Assembly: GCA_030340625.1 (NCBI GenBank)
Contig: JAOPHQ010000597.1
Coordinates: 43,501-107,500 of the forward strand
Length of the DNA: 64,000 nucleotides
Direction of reading: 5' to 3'
Origin: Merluccius polli
Lineage: Eukaryota; Chordata; Actinopteri; Gadiformes; Merlucciidae
Position 1 is the stretch's first letter. Each line of letters starts with the position of its first letter. The notes beneath the pieces are model-generated. The model was not told the origin of the DNA. It did no database searches and saw nothing but the letters and a program-made list of their open reading frames with translations. The position numbers were made by a program, and so were the translations under genes. This document shows positions 42,243 through 53,114 of the stretch, in pieces.

Positions 42243-44030
42243 GGTATTACATGGTAGAAAAACAGTTGCAGGAGTCAGTGAACATGTCTGAGAGAGCAGC
42301 TTTGAAGGCAGGGATGGAAATGAGCTGGTCCAGTTTGAGGGCTTTTTGCAGAGCATTCCAGTCACAGGCAGCAGCGGACTGAAATGATGCAAGACCAATG
42401 GAGGTGGATGTTTTCGGTGTTTTTAATTGGATATAGAGTGAGGACCGGGTATTGTGTGTGACAGGTAAAGGGTGCAACAGGTGATGCAGATAGGGGGGTG
42501 TAAGACCAAGAAGGGTTTTGTAAATGAAAGTAAACCAGTGCATGTTTCGACAGGTGTGAACTGAAGTGAGGGCCAGTGGACCAGAGAGTACAGAGTGCAG
42601 TGATGTGTATTGAAGGGAGCGTTTGTGGCAAACTGGATAGCAGAATGGTAGAGGGTGTCAAGTTTGGACAGTGTACCTTTACATGCAGACCTGTATATGA
42701 TGTCACCATAGTCAAACATGGGGAGAATGGTCATTTTGATGAGGGTGAGTTTGGCAGAAGAGGTGAAGGTGAGACGTTTCTGTAGAGGAACCCGAGTTTA
42801 GCCTTGACTTTGGATTGAAGGTTTGAGATGTGGTTGGAAAAGGATAGTGTGTTGTCTAACAAAATGCCCAAGTACTTATAGACCGTAACCTGGTCCAGGG
42901 AAGTACCCTCGCTGGTGGTGATATTGAGGACGGGGGGGGGGGGGGGGGGACGTAGCACCCTTATGACAGAACCACATAACCTTGGTTTTTGAAGTGTTCA
43001 GGGACAGTTTAAGGTGAGTGAAAGCCTGTTGGATGTGGAGGAAGCTATCTTGAAGTGTTTTGATTACAGTGTCGGAGGAAGGACCAGTTGTATAAAGCGT
43101 TGTGTCGTCAGCGTATAGATGAATAAGTGAGTTACCAGAAGCCAGAGGTGTGTTATTAATGTATATGGAGAACAGTGTGGGGCCGAGTATGGAGCCTTGG
43201 GGGACACCCTTGGATACTAGAAGAGGGTGGGAGAGAAGGTTTTCAAACCTCACCCGCTGTACCCGATGAGAAAGATAGTTAGAGAACCAGGACAGTGAGT
43301 GATTAGTGACCCCAATACTGCTCAGTCTATCTAAGAGGATGTTATGATCAACAGTATCAAAAGCTTTGGCAAAGTCAATGAATATTGCAGCACAGTGTTG
43401 TTTAGTGTCTAAGGCAGATGTAATATCATTGAGAACCTTTAAGGTAGCTGTAACACAACTGTGACCAGTGCGAAAACCAGATTGCAACCCAGACAGTATA
43501 CCATACAAATCCAAATATCCAGTTAGCTGTTTGTTGACAAGCTTTTCAAATACTTTGGACACACAAGGCAAGATGGAAATGGGCCTGTAACTGTTTGGGT
43601 CAGCCTGATCACCGCCCTTAAACAGAAGGAAGGAAGGAAGTACAGTTGCTTCTTTCCAATCGGTTGGTATCTCGGCCATCTGGAGAGAGAGGTTAAAGAT
43701 GTCTGTCAAGGGAGATGCAATGATGGGGGCTGCAATCTTGATAAAGAATGCAGCAAGCTCATCAGACCCAGCTGTTTTTTTGGGGTCCAGTGTGGTTAAT
43801 TCCCGCAAAACCTCTCCCACCAAGAAGGGCCGAAGGGAAAAACTGTGAGGGGGAACAGAGAGGTCAGGAGCACAACCAGGACTAGTGGTTACCGAAGGTT
43901 GAGGGGTTGGGCTCAGGGGCGAGGGGGTCTTTGAAATGGAGGAGGGGTTTAAAGACTCAAAAACAAAACCAGACTTTATAAAATGCCGATTGATCAGCCA
44001 TAGAGTTCTTATCTGTAACAATAAGATCAT
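42243..44030 (-). pseudogene. Reverse transcriptase of the Rex1/CR1-like LINE
   Basis: The main frame (44030-42876) has PKKTAGSDELAAFFIK, SYRPISILPCVSKVFEKLV, LQSGFRTGHSCVTATLKVLN, FIDFAKAFDTVDHNILLDRL (catalytic D), VPQGSILGPTLFSIYIN, LIHLYADDTTLY (catalytic YADD). A poly-G/poly-C tract at 42931-42950 coincides with loss of frame. The C-terminal region continues as KYLGILLDNTLSFSNHI, FDYGDIIYRSACKGTLSKLD and WNALQKALKLDQL down to 42243. The RT core is intact; only the C-terminal third is scrambled. Confidence 0.88.
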
Positions 44031-44317
44031 CCACTTTAAGTGACAAGGGTCGAGTCGAGGGTTTGTTCTCCAGTTTTCTCACCGTTTTCCAAAAAGTACT
44101 GGGGGTGGAGCCAGATAATGTAAATTGTTCAATGAAGTAGCCAGCTTTGGCCCGTCACACAGCTTGTGTGGCCTTATTCCGGATCTGGCGAAACAAAAGG
44201 CTGTCAGTGGTAGACCCAGATAGGCGTGCTTTCCGCCAGGCGGCACTTTTATGATGCAGCAATACTGCCAAATCACGGTTAAGCCAGGGACTGTAGCGGT
44301 TTTTTATCTGTAGTGTT

Positions 44318-45187
44318 TTAAATGGGGCATGCTTTTTTTATCACAGCTCTAAAAAGATCTCTGAACATCAACCATGCATCATTCATGGTGGGGATCAGGA
44401 TTCTATACCAGTGTACATTGGAAAGGTCATGCAAGAAGGCTTGAATATTGAACTGTTTTAGAGTACGCTTATTACTGATGGTGACAGGCTGTTTGACAGA
44501 GAAGAATTTGCAAACACAGGCAATAAAACAGTGGTCACTGACGTCATTGCAAAACACACCGGATTGATACATATGAGGGGAGATAGTGAAAACCACGTCT
44601 AACAAGGTAGCCTTATCAGGAGTATTGGAGGGATACCTGGTGGGGTGTGTTACGATTTGATGAAGATTAAGGGAATCAAATTGTTGTACAACTTTCTCAG
44701 GTGGCTTAAGCATGTCCCAGTTGAGGTCACCTAGTAGGACAAACTCAGACCTGGTGAAGGGCGCCAGGGCACTACTTAGAGCTTCTAAGGTGCAAGCAGG
44801 TGCAGATGGAGGGCGGTAACAGCCAGCCACTGACAGAGAAAAGTTATTGGATAGCTTGATATTAAGAACAAGCAACTCAAATTGTTTAGGAATGGACCTA
44901 GCCAAGGTTATAGTGCACTGTAGATGTTCTTTAGCAAAAATTGCCACCCCTCCACCCCTGGATGACCTATCCTGTCGAAACAGTTTGTAACCAGACAAGT
45001 TTACCTCAGGGTAGGGAATAGATCTACGCAGCCAGGTCTCAGTAATCACTAGAACATCAGGATTAGAGCTTTCCACCCAAACTTTGAGCTGATCCATTTT
45101 AGGTAATATACTTCTTGTATATAGAAGATGATGACGACAACAGCAATGATGGGGGACAGCGAGCAGCAACAACAGTAACTGTAGCAA
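44318..45187 (-). pseudogene. Endonuclease of the Rex1/CR1-like LINE
   Basis: A 289-residue frame: YTRSILPKMDQLKVWV, ILVITETWLRRSIPYPEV-type block (VLVITETWLRRSI is seen), SSRGGGVAIFAKE, VAGCYRPPSAPA, FVLLGDLNWDMLK (catalytic D-N), LLDVVFTISP and DVSDHCFIACV (catalytic D-H). The first ~30 residues are Leu/Cys-rich and probably read-in from flanking repeats, so the true start is uncertain. Between this and the RT frame (44030-44318) the coding is broken by frameshifts, including a KNRYSPWLN-like stretch. Confidence 0.85.
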
Positions 45188-45246
45188 TGATAATACTTAA
45201 TAATAACTACTAATAATAACGACAATAATATCATGGATATTAGCAA

Positions 45247-46205
45247 TGGCAGTCAAGCAGGACCATGGCAGAAGGCTCCACCAGGATCCAGAGAACCTGC
45301 GAGACGAGAAAACACAGGAACTCCGGGGAAGAAGTGTTAGTAACATGCATTAATGGGACATGAATGTGTGCAGAAAGAGAGAGAGAGGGAGAGAGGAGCT
45401 CATTGCACCATGGGAAATCCCCTGATAGTCTAGGCCTATAGCAGCATAACTAAGGGATGGTTCAGGACTCACCTCATCCAGCCCTAACTATAAGCTTTAT
45501 CAAAGAGGAACGTCTTAAGCCTACTCTTAAATGTGGAGAGGGCGTCTGCCTCCTGAACCACAACTGGAAGCTGGTTCCACTGAAGGCTCTTGGTAACTGA
45601 AGGCTCTGGCTCCTGTTCTACTTTTAGAAACTATAGGAACCACCAGGAGCCCTGCATTCAGAGAACGCAGTGTTCTAGTGGGGTAATAGGGTACTATGAG
45701 CTCTTTGAGATATGAAGGGGCCTGACCATGAAGAGCTTTATAGGTGAGGAGGAGGAGGATTTTAAATTCTATTCTAAATTTTACAGGAAGCCAATGCAGA
45801 GAAGCTAGTACAGGAGAGATATGATCTCTTCTCCTAGTTCCTGTCAGTACTCGTGCTGCAGCGTTTTGCATTAATTGGAGCGTCTTAATGGACTTATTAT
45901 GACAACCTGATAATAAAGAGTTGCAGTAATCCAGCCTTGAAGTAACAAATGCATGGATTCGTTTTTCTGCATCTGTCTTTGATAGGATGCGTCTGATTTT
46001 TGTAATATTACGTAAATGAAAAAAGGCAGTCCTAGAGGTCTGCATTATCTGGGAATTAAATGACAGATCCTGATCAAAGATAACTCCAAGATTCCTGACA
46101 GTGGTGCTAGAGGCCAAGATAATGCCATCTAGAGTAGCTATATCTGTAGACATTGAGTCTCTAAGGTTTTTGGGGCCAAGTACAAGAATTATTAGGGACC
46201 GAGCC
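45247..46205 (-). pseudogene. L2-type LINE #4, RT C-terminus and 3' UTR
   Basis: Minus-strand frame: ILVLGPKNLRDSM, VRNLGVIFDQDLSFNSQIMQ, FVTSRLDYCNSLLSGCHNKS, LQLMQNAAARVLTGTRRRDH, LHWLPVKFRIEFKILLLTYK-type, and after frame breaks the end of ORF2 (to ~45500). 45250-45500 is 3' UTR. It is 5'-truncated by, or joined to, the (ATT)n and other sequence at 46205. Confidence 0.8.
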
Positions 46206-46224
46206 AGTGAAACTGGAAGGTCCC

Positions 46225-46240
46225 TATTGAAATTGCTTTG

Positions 46241-46288
<48 letters not shown>
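46225..46288 (+). repeat. (ATT)n microsatellite
   Basis: About 21 ATT units. Confidence 0.95.
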
Positions 46289-46482
46289 TTCGTCCTCTTT
46301 GCCGGCGATTTGCACCATCTCACTAACATTAACTATTAACATTAACATTAACTAGTATTGCTTGTTATTGACTGTTATTTTCTATTTTTTCTTCCAATAT
46401 TTACACTATACACTTTATTCCCATATTTATTTATCTATTGTTGTATATCATCAATCCATCTCTGCGCTGCCACAGGGCTCAA

Positions 46483-47310
46483 TGGGGCAATTGCTCTGTC
46501 GCTACGTTAGCCACTTTTTAGAGTCTTTCCTCGCATCTTCCACCGTGTCCACAACACCTCGAATGCAGTAGGCTACAATAAATATAACTTCTGCTCCTCG
46601 TTATAGTTCTCTATCCGAGACATGTTCATCCTAACTAGGGGTGCAACTACCCAGTGTCGGGGGGGTATGCAGCAACAATTTTGGCGCCCCCCATAAACAT
46701 TACGTGCTGCGCGATTGTTGACGGGGGCGCCCCCCTGGTGCGGCGCCCCTATGTGCCGCATACAGCGCATACCCACTTTTTGCGCCACTGACCCTCTCCT
46801 TCTCCGAGAATGTATAGGCGTGGAATTACCCTAATTACTCGCATATTAATTTGTCTTCAATTAATTAATCACGTTTGCATGCACACCAAGAGAAAACAAT
46901 GACAAGTAATTGATTGATTGACGTAGGTGAGGGCAGATTCAGATTCCAGACTCAGATTTCCACAAAAAGTAGGCTAGACTATTTCATAATATATTTCAAC
47001 ATTATTTGCGTTTTATTATATTAAAGTTCACTTTACATTCCCATTAAGTTTTTGTTGGTAATTATAGCACAAAATGCATCCAACATTAAGATAAGACTGC
47101 GTCTGCTGGAGTATTACGAGAAATCAGAGTACTTGCGGTTTAACCCGAGTTTAACTAGGAATCAGCTGAACCTGTGTCGGTCAGTACACAGCAATCAGGT
47201 TTAACTTCGTGCGCAGCTGCATGTTAAACTCCAAAACCTCCGGTTTCCGGAGTACGGTTTTAAACTGCAGCACAGCTAACGCAATGCTAACTGACAGAGC
47301 AATTGCCCCA
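46483..47310 (-). mobile_element. DNA transposon with Myb-like ORF, copy 2 (internally deleted)
   Basis: Inverted ends TGGGGCAATTGCTCTGTC (46483) and complement (ending 47310). Compared in reverse with 29316-30877 it keeps the outer ~560 bp of the 5' side and the first ~25 codons of the Myb-like ORF, then jumps to the right end, so ~750 bp are deleted. A different MITE (46636-46790) is inserted just upstream of the ATG. Confidence 0.85.
46636..46790. mobile_element. Small hAT-like MITE
   Basis: Ends TAGGGGTGCAACTA and CAGTGGCGCAAAAA (as complement) form imperfect inverted repeats. Copy 1 of the host transposon lacks this segment, proving it is an insertion. It shares the CGCGATTGTTGACGGGGG module with the 29031-29209 MITE. 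Confidence 0.75.
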
Positions 47311-47836
47311 TTAGGTTCACTTAACTACTCTAGTTAGCCCATATTTAATATTTAATATCTAATGCTGGTCTACTAACTCATACTTGCACTGTCTTGCCTT
47401 ACCTTTGCGCCTTAACATACACACTGGTTTACAATCCATCTCTGTGCTGCTACCCATACTTGTTTTTAGTTTTTAGTATTTAATGCTGGCCTACTGACTT
47501 AAAATTGCCTCTTACCTTACTTCTTTGCACCTCACCAAACCATGCCTGTCACCCTTATCACACTGCCTCAGCACATTAATGTGGACCTTGTTTGTGTGTT
47601 GTCTGTTATTTAGGGTCTTTCTCTTAGTATCTTTGCCATTATTGTCTAATGTATAGTATCTTTATTCTTATTTGTTGATTGTATTCCTAGAAACTTCCTT
47701 TTTGCAATCCTGCTTGTTGTATGTTGTATGTGTATGTTATGTGTGATGTATCTATGTCTCTAAGCTACTTGGACCCTGAATTTCCCCTAGGGATAAATAA
47801 AGTTTTTATCTATCTTCATCTATCTATCTATCTATC
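47311..47836 (+). mobile_element. Non-LTR retrotransposon 3' UTR with (ATCT)n tail
   Basis: Together with 46355-46482 on the other side of the transposon this forms an AT-rich 3' UTR ending GACCCTGAATTTCCCCTAGG, ATAAATAAAG and (ATCT)n, a common fish LINE/SINE end. It contains no coding sequence. Confidence 0.65.
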
Positions 47837-47837
47837 T

Positions 47838-48175
47838 CAGACCAGGAAAAGGCAGTTGACCAGGTCAACCACCTCTGCACTATGACACCACCTTACATGC
47901 ATGTAGCCACATACAGCACTACTAGGCTGTCTACAGGCCATCATTGTAGACTTTTTCTGGGACAGGCTACATTGGGTGCCTCAAAGCATCCTCTTCCTAC
48001 CAAAGGAGGAAGGGGGGCAAGGGCTTGTACACATGGCCAGCCACCTTCCGGCTACAGGTCCTTCAGAGGTATCTGGCGGGACCCATGGACCTGATAAGGA
48101 GAGGAATGGCAATATTTTAAAACTTGGTGGACTACCCCCTTTTTATCAATGAGTTTGAATGAACCTGCTATTTCA
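47838..48175 (+). pseudogene. L1-type LINE ORF2 scrap
   Basis: SDQEKAVDQVNH-type sequence (L1 RT block DQEKAFDRVDH) at 47838, then after a deletion FFWDRLHWVPQSILFLPKEE and GGQGLVHMAS (48-kb end), matching the C-terminal region of fish L1 ORF2, with two frames involved. Confidence 0.6.
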
Positions 48176-48655
48176 CTGTACTAGTTTTCAAAGGAACCAT
48201 CCATGGTGCTTGGCTGAACATTCCAGAGTGTGCAGCGGTCAACCAATGACTGTGTGGTAAGACTGTTGGCAAATGTTGCAAGATTACTCCTTAAAAGCTT
48301 AAGGCTTCATTCTTTGTTTGACAAATTATAATTGTTATTTGAAGGGTTTGATGACATTTTTTCTAAAATTGTCGTGTTTGGAGCAGGGTACAATAAAGCA
48401 AATCCAACAAAGTGGAAACTTTTGAATTTCATTATTGGTGAAGCAAAATATCTAAATATACTGTATAATATACAATATATAAAAACAGGAACATTTTACT
48501 TAAGAATTGTCAGAATCAAAAAGTAGTCCCAATATGTATTGTTAATAAAAGCTAGAGTATGGATAGATCTCAGATTTGACAGAACAATGAATAACTGTTG
48601 TGAGTTCACACGACAGTGGTGCTAAAATGAAAACATATACTGTGTCAATGATGAC
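48176..48655. other. Unassigned AT-rich DNA
   Basis: No gene recognised; this is the pre-insertion target of the gypsy element that follows (its ATGAC target is at 48651-48655). Confidence 0.5.
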
Positions 48656-48966
48656 TGTGGGGGGGCGTGGTGCATCAGCCGCAAGGGGGAGCCGTGGAGG
48701 GGGCTCGGGAGAGCTGCGCCAGGTGAGAGTGATTGGCACACCTGTATTCCATTGACGCTAATCACTCTCTCCCTTTATAATGCAGTAGCGTGCTGGACCC
48801 GGGAGGACCGGACCCAGACACACGGGTGACCGACGGAGCCAGAGCTGGGGCCGCGGCGCCATTGGTGTGCAAGATCGTATATATTATATGTTAATAAAAC
48901 GTGTTCAAACCGTGAGGAGTGCGAGTTATTCCCTACCCAGAACCCGTGGCGTCATACAACGCCACA
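48656..48966 (+). repeat. 5' LTR
   Basis: TGTGGGGGGGCGTGG...CAACGCCACA. It contains CCCTTTATAATGC (TATA box, 48771) and TTAATAAAACG (polyadenylation signal, 48890). Confidence 0.95.
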
Positions 48967-48968
48967 AC

Positions 48969-48986
48969 TGGCACCTGAACTGGGAC
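48969..48986 (+). promoter_or_regulatory. Primer-binding site, tRNA-Lys-like
   Basis: TGGCACCTGAACTGGGAC starts 2 nt after the LTR. It differs at three positions from the tRNA-Lys3 site TGGCGCCCGAACAGGGAC; two of these are G-U compatible. Confidence 0.65.
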
Positions 48987-48993
48987 GGTAGGG

Positions 48994-49985
48994 ATGGACC
49001 CGCAACAGCCCATGAACACGCTGGCCCAGATGCTGGCGGAGGTGGCGGCGATGAGCCGGGACCAGGCGGTCCTCAGCCGACAGCAGCTGGTGGCCCTCCA
49101 GGGCCAGGCGGAAAGGCAGACCCAGCTGCTAGAGGCGATGGTGAGTCGGGCAGGGGCAGCGTCGCCGGCCCCCTCGTTCACTGGCCTGACGCTCCATAAA
49201 ATGGCAGTGCACGACGATCGACAGACATTTTTGGAAATGTTCGAGGCCACGGCGGCGGCATGCGGCTGGCCGGTGGCCGTGCGGCTGCTGCCCCTGCTGT
49301 CTGGGGATGCGCAAACAGCGGTGCTCGGCCTGCCCGCCCCCTCCCGAGGACAGTACGGGGAGATCAAGCGGGCGGTCCTCGACCGACTGGGGCTCTCGGG
49401 CTCTCGCCGCCGGTTCCGGGGGGCAGGCTGGGGCCCACCGATCGGCCATTCGTCTATGCACAGCAGCTGATGGACGCGGCGACCAGGTGGCTGCAACCCG
49501 GGGGGTCCGCCAGCGAGGGGAGAATGCTGGAAAAGATCGTCCTGGAGCAGTTTGTGGAGGGGCTCCCAGCTGCCACGTCGGACTGGGTGCTCTGCCACCG
49601 CCCGGCGGACCTAGTCGGGGCCATCACCCTGGCTGAGGACCACCTGGCCGTCCTCTCCCGGGGCCGGGCACATGAGGGTCGGCCGGCCTCTCCAGGAGGT
49701 CCCACGCCAGCACTCCGGAGAGGACCCGCATCGGGTCCCCCACCCCCGCACACACACCCACCCCTGCACACACACACTCCCACTCGACCATCCCCCAGGC
49801 CCCGCACTACTTTTTCTAATAATCGCCCCTCCCCTCTCCCCCGCACTAATCCTCCTGGTTTGTTTTTTCCTTCCCAGGGTCCAGCCGCTACGGGCGCAGC
49901 TCTTGACCCACAGAGGGCTCCTCAGGCGGCAGGGCAGGAGTGCTGGAGGTGTGGACAACTCGGACACTTCCGAGGTGAGTGCCCC
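48994..49985 (+). pseudogene. gag: gag of the second gypsy element
   Basis: The ATG at 48994 is 8 nt past the primer site. The N-terminus is a Gln/Ala-rich coiled coil (LSRQQLVALQGQAERQTQLL, residues 28-48). LTLHKMAVHDDRQTFLEMFE starts the SCAN-like capsid domain, which continues LLSGDAQTAVLGLPAP. A frameshift near 49425 moves it to the next frame: FVYAQQLMDAATRWLQP, LEKIVLEQFVEGLPAATSDW, VLCHRPADLVGAITLAEDHL, then a proline-rich spacer with a CA-rich stretch and a CCHC knuckle CWRCGQLGHFRGEC (49940-49981). Confidence 0.85.
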
Positions 49986-50039
49986 CTCATGGAGGTGGGC
50001 CAAGTGATCCGGGTTGTCGGCCCTCCAGCACCCTCCCCC

Positions 50040-50925
50040 GGTCCAGGGGGGACGTACAGCGTAAGGATTCAGGGGGGTACACATCAGGCGATGGTGGACT
50101 CAGGATGCATGCAGTCTATCGTTCATCAGAACCTGATTCGGCCCGGGGCTTTGATAGAGGTGGGAGGTGTGGATATTAGGTGTGTGCATGGGGATATTCA
50201 CACATACCCTGTAGTACTGGTGGAAATTCAGTTTAAGGGAAAAAAGCATAGTGTAAAGGCAGCGGTTAGCTCCCGCCTGACGCACCCCCTGATTCTGGGT
50301 ACGGATTGGCCAGGGTTTGATAGGTTAGTGGGACAGTGTGCGGGGGTGCGTTCACGGCCGACAGGGACAGGGGATACGTGCGCTGTGCTCAGCGGTGACG
50401 CGAGGTCGTCCGACACTGCAGACGGGGAGGGGGAGCCGGCGGGGCCTTCACAGGAGGCTCCGCGGGTTCCCGTGTTCGACTCCATGGAGGATTTTCCACT
50501 TGAGCAGTCTCGTGACAATACTCTACGCTTTGCCTTTGACCAAGTGATAAGAATTGATGGTCACATGGTGCGCCCTGACGCAGCGTTAACGTATCCACAT
50601 TTTTCATTGCGTAGGGACAGACTATATAGAGTGAGGGGACAGAGGAAATAACTACACAGTTGGTGGTACCGAAGAGCCGCCGGGAAATAGTTTTCCAGGC
50701 GGCTCATTATAAACCAATGGCTGGACATATGGGGTGTGAGAAGACACTGAACCGGGTAATGGCCCGATTCTATTGGCCAGGCATTTGGGCAGACGTGCGC
50801 CGCTGGTGCGCGTCTTGTCCCGAATGCCAACTGGTTAACCAGCCGGCCATCCCGAGAGCGCCGCTGCAGCCATTACCTCTAATGGAGGTGCCGTTCGGTG
50901 CTGGTTCTGTGTGGACTATCGCAAG
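50040..50925 (+). pseudogene. pol: Protease and integrase zinc-finger domain
   Basis: Protease: QAMVDSGCMQSIVHQNLI, where the active site is D-S-G-C at 50096 rather than the usual D-T/S-G-A, followed by HPLILGTDWPGF. The linker continues to a stop at 50651 (PHFSLRRDRLYRV). After a shift, integrase begins: VVPKSRREIVFQAAHYKPMA, GHMGCEKTLNRVMARFYWPG, and CASCPECQ (the HHCC zinc finger), up to LPLMEVPF (50904). The catalytic DDE core is missing: at this point sequence jumps directly to the RT. Confidence 0.85.
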
Positions 50926-51500
50926 GTGAATGAGGTTTCACGGTTCGATGCCTATCCTATGCCCCGGGTGGACGAACTCCTGGATCGCCTGGGCACGGCT
51001 TGTTTTTTTACGACGCTGGATTTAACCAAAGGCTACTGGCAGATTCCCTTATCTCCAGAGTCTAAGGAGAAAACGGCCTTCTCCACTCCGTACGGTTTGT
51101 ACCAATTTGTCACACTTCCGTTCGGATTGTTCGGGGCCCCAGCCACATTTCAACGCCTCATGGACAGAGTGCTGCGTCCACATGCTGCATATGCTGCCGC
51201 CTATCTGGATGATGTGATCATCCATAGTCGCACATGGGCGGAGCATATGCAGCAGATGGCTGCGGTGCTCGAGTCACTGAGGCAGGCGGGGCTCAGCCAA
51301 TCTGAAGAAGTGTGCAGTTGGACGGAGGGAGGTACGGTATCTGGGGTACCACTTGGGCGGCGGGCAGGTGCGTCCGCAGGTAGATAAGATGGCAGCGATT
51401 GCAGCCTGCCCAAGGCCCAACACAAAAAAAGAGGTGTGGCGGTTTTTGGGGCTGGCCGGCTATTACCGGCGATTTATTCCAGACTTCGCGTAGCTGACCA
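50905..51500 (+). pseudogene. pol: Reverse transcriptase of the second gypsy element
   Basis: Starts inside RT block 2 (FCVDYRKVNEVSRFDAYPMP) because the N-terminal part was deleted with the integrase core. It continues FFTTLDLTKGYWQIPLSPES (catalytic D), QFVTLPFGLFGAPATFQRLM and AYLDDVIIHSRTWAEH (catalytic YLDD). A frameshift near 51320 and a TAG at 51492-51494 break the connection to RNase H (WRFLGLAGYYRRFIPDFA is read in the intermediate frame). It lies downstream of integrase, as in the Gmr1 group. Confidence 0.88.
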
Positions 51501-51505
51501 GCCCC

Positions 51506-52048
51506 TTGACCAACCTCACCCGAAAGGGTGCCTCAGATCTGGTCCAGTGGACGGAGCAGTGCCAGGGGTCGCTTGAGAGGGTAAAGCAGGCCCTCTGTGG
51601 GGAGCCCCTCCTCCACACACCTAACTTCGCTCTCCCTTTTGTCTTGCAGGCTGATGCGTCGGGCAGAGGCCTGGGGGCCGTCCTGTCCCAGCAGATACAG
51701 GGCTTCGACCGCCCGGTGTTGTACATCAGCCGGAAGCTCTCCGAAAGGGAGGCCAGGTACAGCACCGTGGAGAGGGAGTGCCTGGCCATCCGGTGGGCGG
51801 TCGATGCCCTGCGGTATTACCTGCTGGGGCGCCCATTCACCCTCTGCTTGGACCACGCTCCCCTCCAGTGGCTCCACCGTATGAAAGATGTTAACAACCG
51901 GATCACCCGGTGGTATCTGGCACTGCAGCCATTTAACTTCCGGGTGATCCATAGGCCGGGGGCACAGATGGCTGTGGCCGACTTCCTCTCCCGTTCCCAT
52001 GGGGAGGGGTGGGGGGAGTGGGTTAGGCCGGATGGCTCCCCGGCCTAA
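51506..52048 (+). CDS. pol: RNase H domain of the second gypsy element
   Basis: A 180-residue clean frame ending the polyprotein 18 nt before the 3' LTR. RNase H catalytic residues are visible: D in LQADASGRGLGAVLS, E in TVERECLAIRWAV, D in LCLDHAPLQWLH, and D in MAVADFLSRSHG. Because no integrase follows, the polyprotein ends with RNase H, confirming PR-IN-RT-RH order. The polypurine tract GGCGGTGGAGGG lies at 52053-52064. As it stands it is only the tail of a broken polyprotein. Confidence 0.85.
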   Translation: MTNLTRKGASDLVQWTEQCQGSLERVKQALCGEPLLHTPNFALPFVLQADASGRGLGAVLSQQIQGFDRPVLYISRKLSEREARYSTVERECLAIRWAVDALRYYLLGRPFTLCLDHAPLQWLHRMKDVNNRITRWYLALQPFNFRVIHRPGAQMAVADFLSRSHGEGWGEWVRPDGSPA

Positions 52049-52066
52049 ATCAGGCGGTGGAGGGTA

Positions 52067-52377
52067 TGTGGGGGGGCGTGGTGCATCAGCCGCAAGGGGG
52101 AGCTGTGGAGGGGGCTCGGGAGAGCTGCGCCAGGTGAGAGTGATTGGCACACCTGTATTCCATTGATGCTAATCACTCTCTCCCTTTATAATGCAGTAGC
52201 GTGCTGGACCCGGGAGGACCGGACCCAGACACACGGGTGACCGACGGAGCCAGAGCTGGGCCCGCGGCGCCGTTGGTGTGCAAGATTTTATATATTATAT
52301 GTTAATAAAACGTGTTCAAACCGTGAGGAGTGTGAGTTATTCCCTACCCAGAACCCGTGGCGTCATACAACGCCACA
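52067..52377 (+). repeat. 3' LTR
   Basis: 311 bp, 7 substitutions from the 5' LTR (two adjacent-region changes at GATCG/GATTT, five single changes); ends CGCCACA before ATGAC. Confidence 0.95.
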
Positions 52378-52484
52378 ATGACATTTTAACCTCTAGCAGA
52401 ATTTTTGCTTGAAAAGCCCATTGTGTTGTGTTGAAACTGTTTGAGATTATATTCTTGTACCTTGTATTCATGATTTTGTGAACA

Positions 52485-53114
52485 CTTTATATTAGGGTAC
52501 ACATATTCACATGTTAGTAGAATATTGGCTCTTTGTTAGTCATTATAAAGCACTTATTAATGCCTTATTCTGCATATTGAACTACTAGGCCATTAACTAA
52601 GAGTTTTCCCTTAATAACCTCCTAATTACTGCTTATTGGTAGTTGTTGTTCTATTCGTATGTAACAAAACACAAAACTACAAGTGTTAATAGTGTCCAAA
52701 TAACTCTAAATTAAGTCTTTCTAACTCAGAATATGTTCCCCATTCTACAGTGATGTCTTGCTCATAACCAATTCACTAGTAGTTTGATACTTATGAACAG
52801 GTTCACTATTCTAAAGTTGCCTCCTCTTCACACTTGTAGCACACAACTACTGCAATTAACAGACCCCATTCTTATTTATTAAGTGTTATTAAGGGAGAAT
52901 TACTATTGTTGTCGTACTACCACCTTATAAGGCCCATACTGAAAAAAGCATATTAAGATCGTAATTCATGTACAACAACAGTAGCAGTAAGCAGTAATTA
53001 GGAAGTTCATGAGGGAAAACTCACTAATTTAGTTTATGGCCTAGTAGTTGTAGAATATGGTCATGTAGAATAAGGCATGCTAATAAGCAACTAGTTGATG
53101 GTAAATATGTGTAC

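Larger units (their letters stand above)
42170..45245 (-). mobile_element. Rex1/CR1-like (jockey-group) LINE
   Basis: Head-to-tail with L2 #3 but on the minus strand, from about 45245 (5' side) to 42170. The 3' end reads into (TTA)n shared with the L2 #3 tail. It encodes an endonuclease and a long RT frame with different block sequences from the L2 copies (KAFDTVDHNILLDRLSS, KGVPQGSILGPTLFSIYINN). Confidence 0.8.
48656..52377 (+). mobile_element. Gypsy element with paired LTRs, IN-before-RT order, internal deletion
   Basis: 311-bp LTRs at 48656-48966 and 52067-52377 with 7 mismatches by eye, flanked by the 5-bp duplication ATGAC (48651-48655, 52378-52382). The internal order is gag, protease, integrase zinc finger, RT, RNase H. 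The integrase core and the RT N-terminus are deleted and the two are fused near 50905. It is the most complete LTR element in the window but is disabled by the deletion and several frameshifts. Confidence 0.95.

Noticed and set aside
48933..49598. 221-codon minus-strand open frame over the gypsy gag
   Set aside because: Shadow of a GC-rich gag region; the plus-strand gag motifs are clear.
51533..52150. 205-codon minus-strand open frame
   Set aside because: Shadow of RNase H and LTR; no domain.
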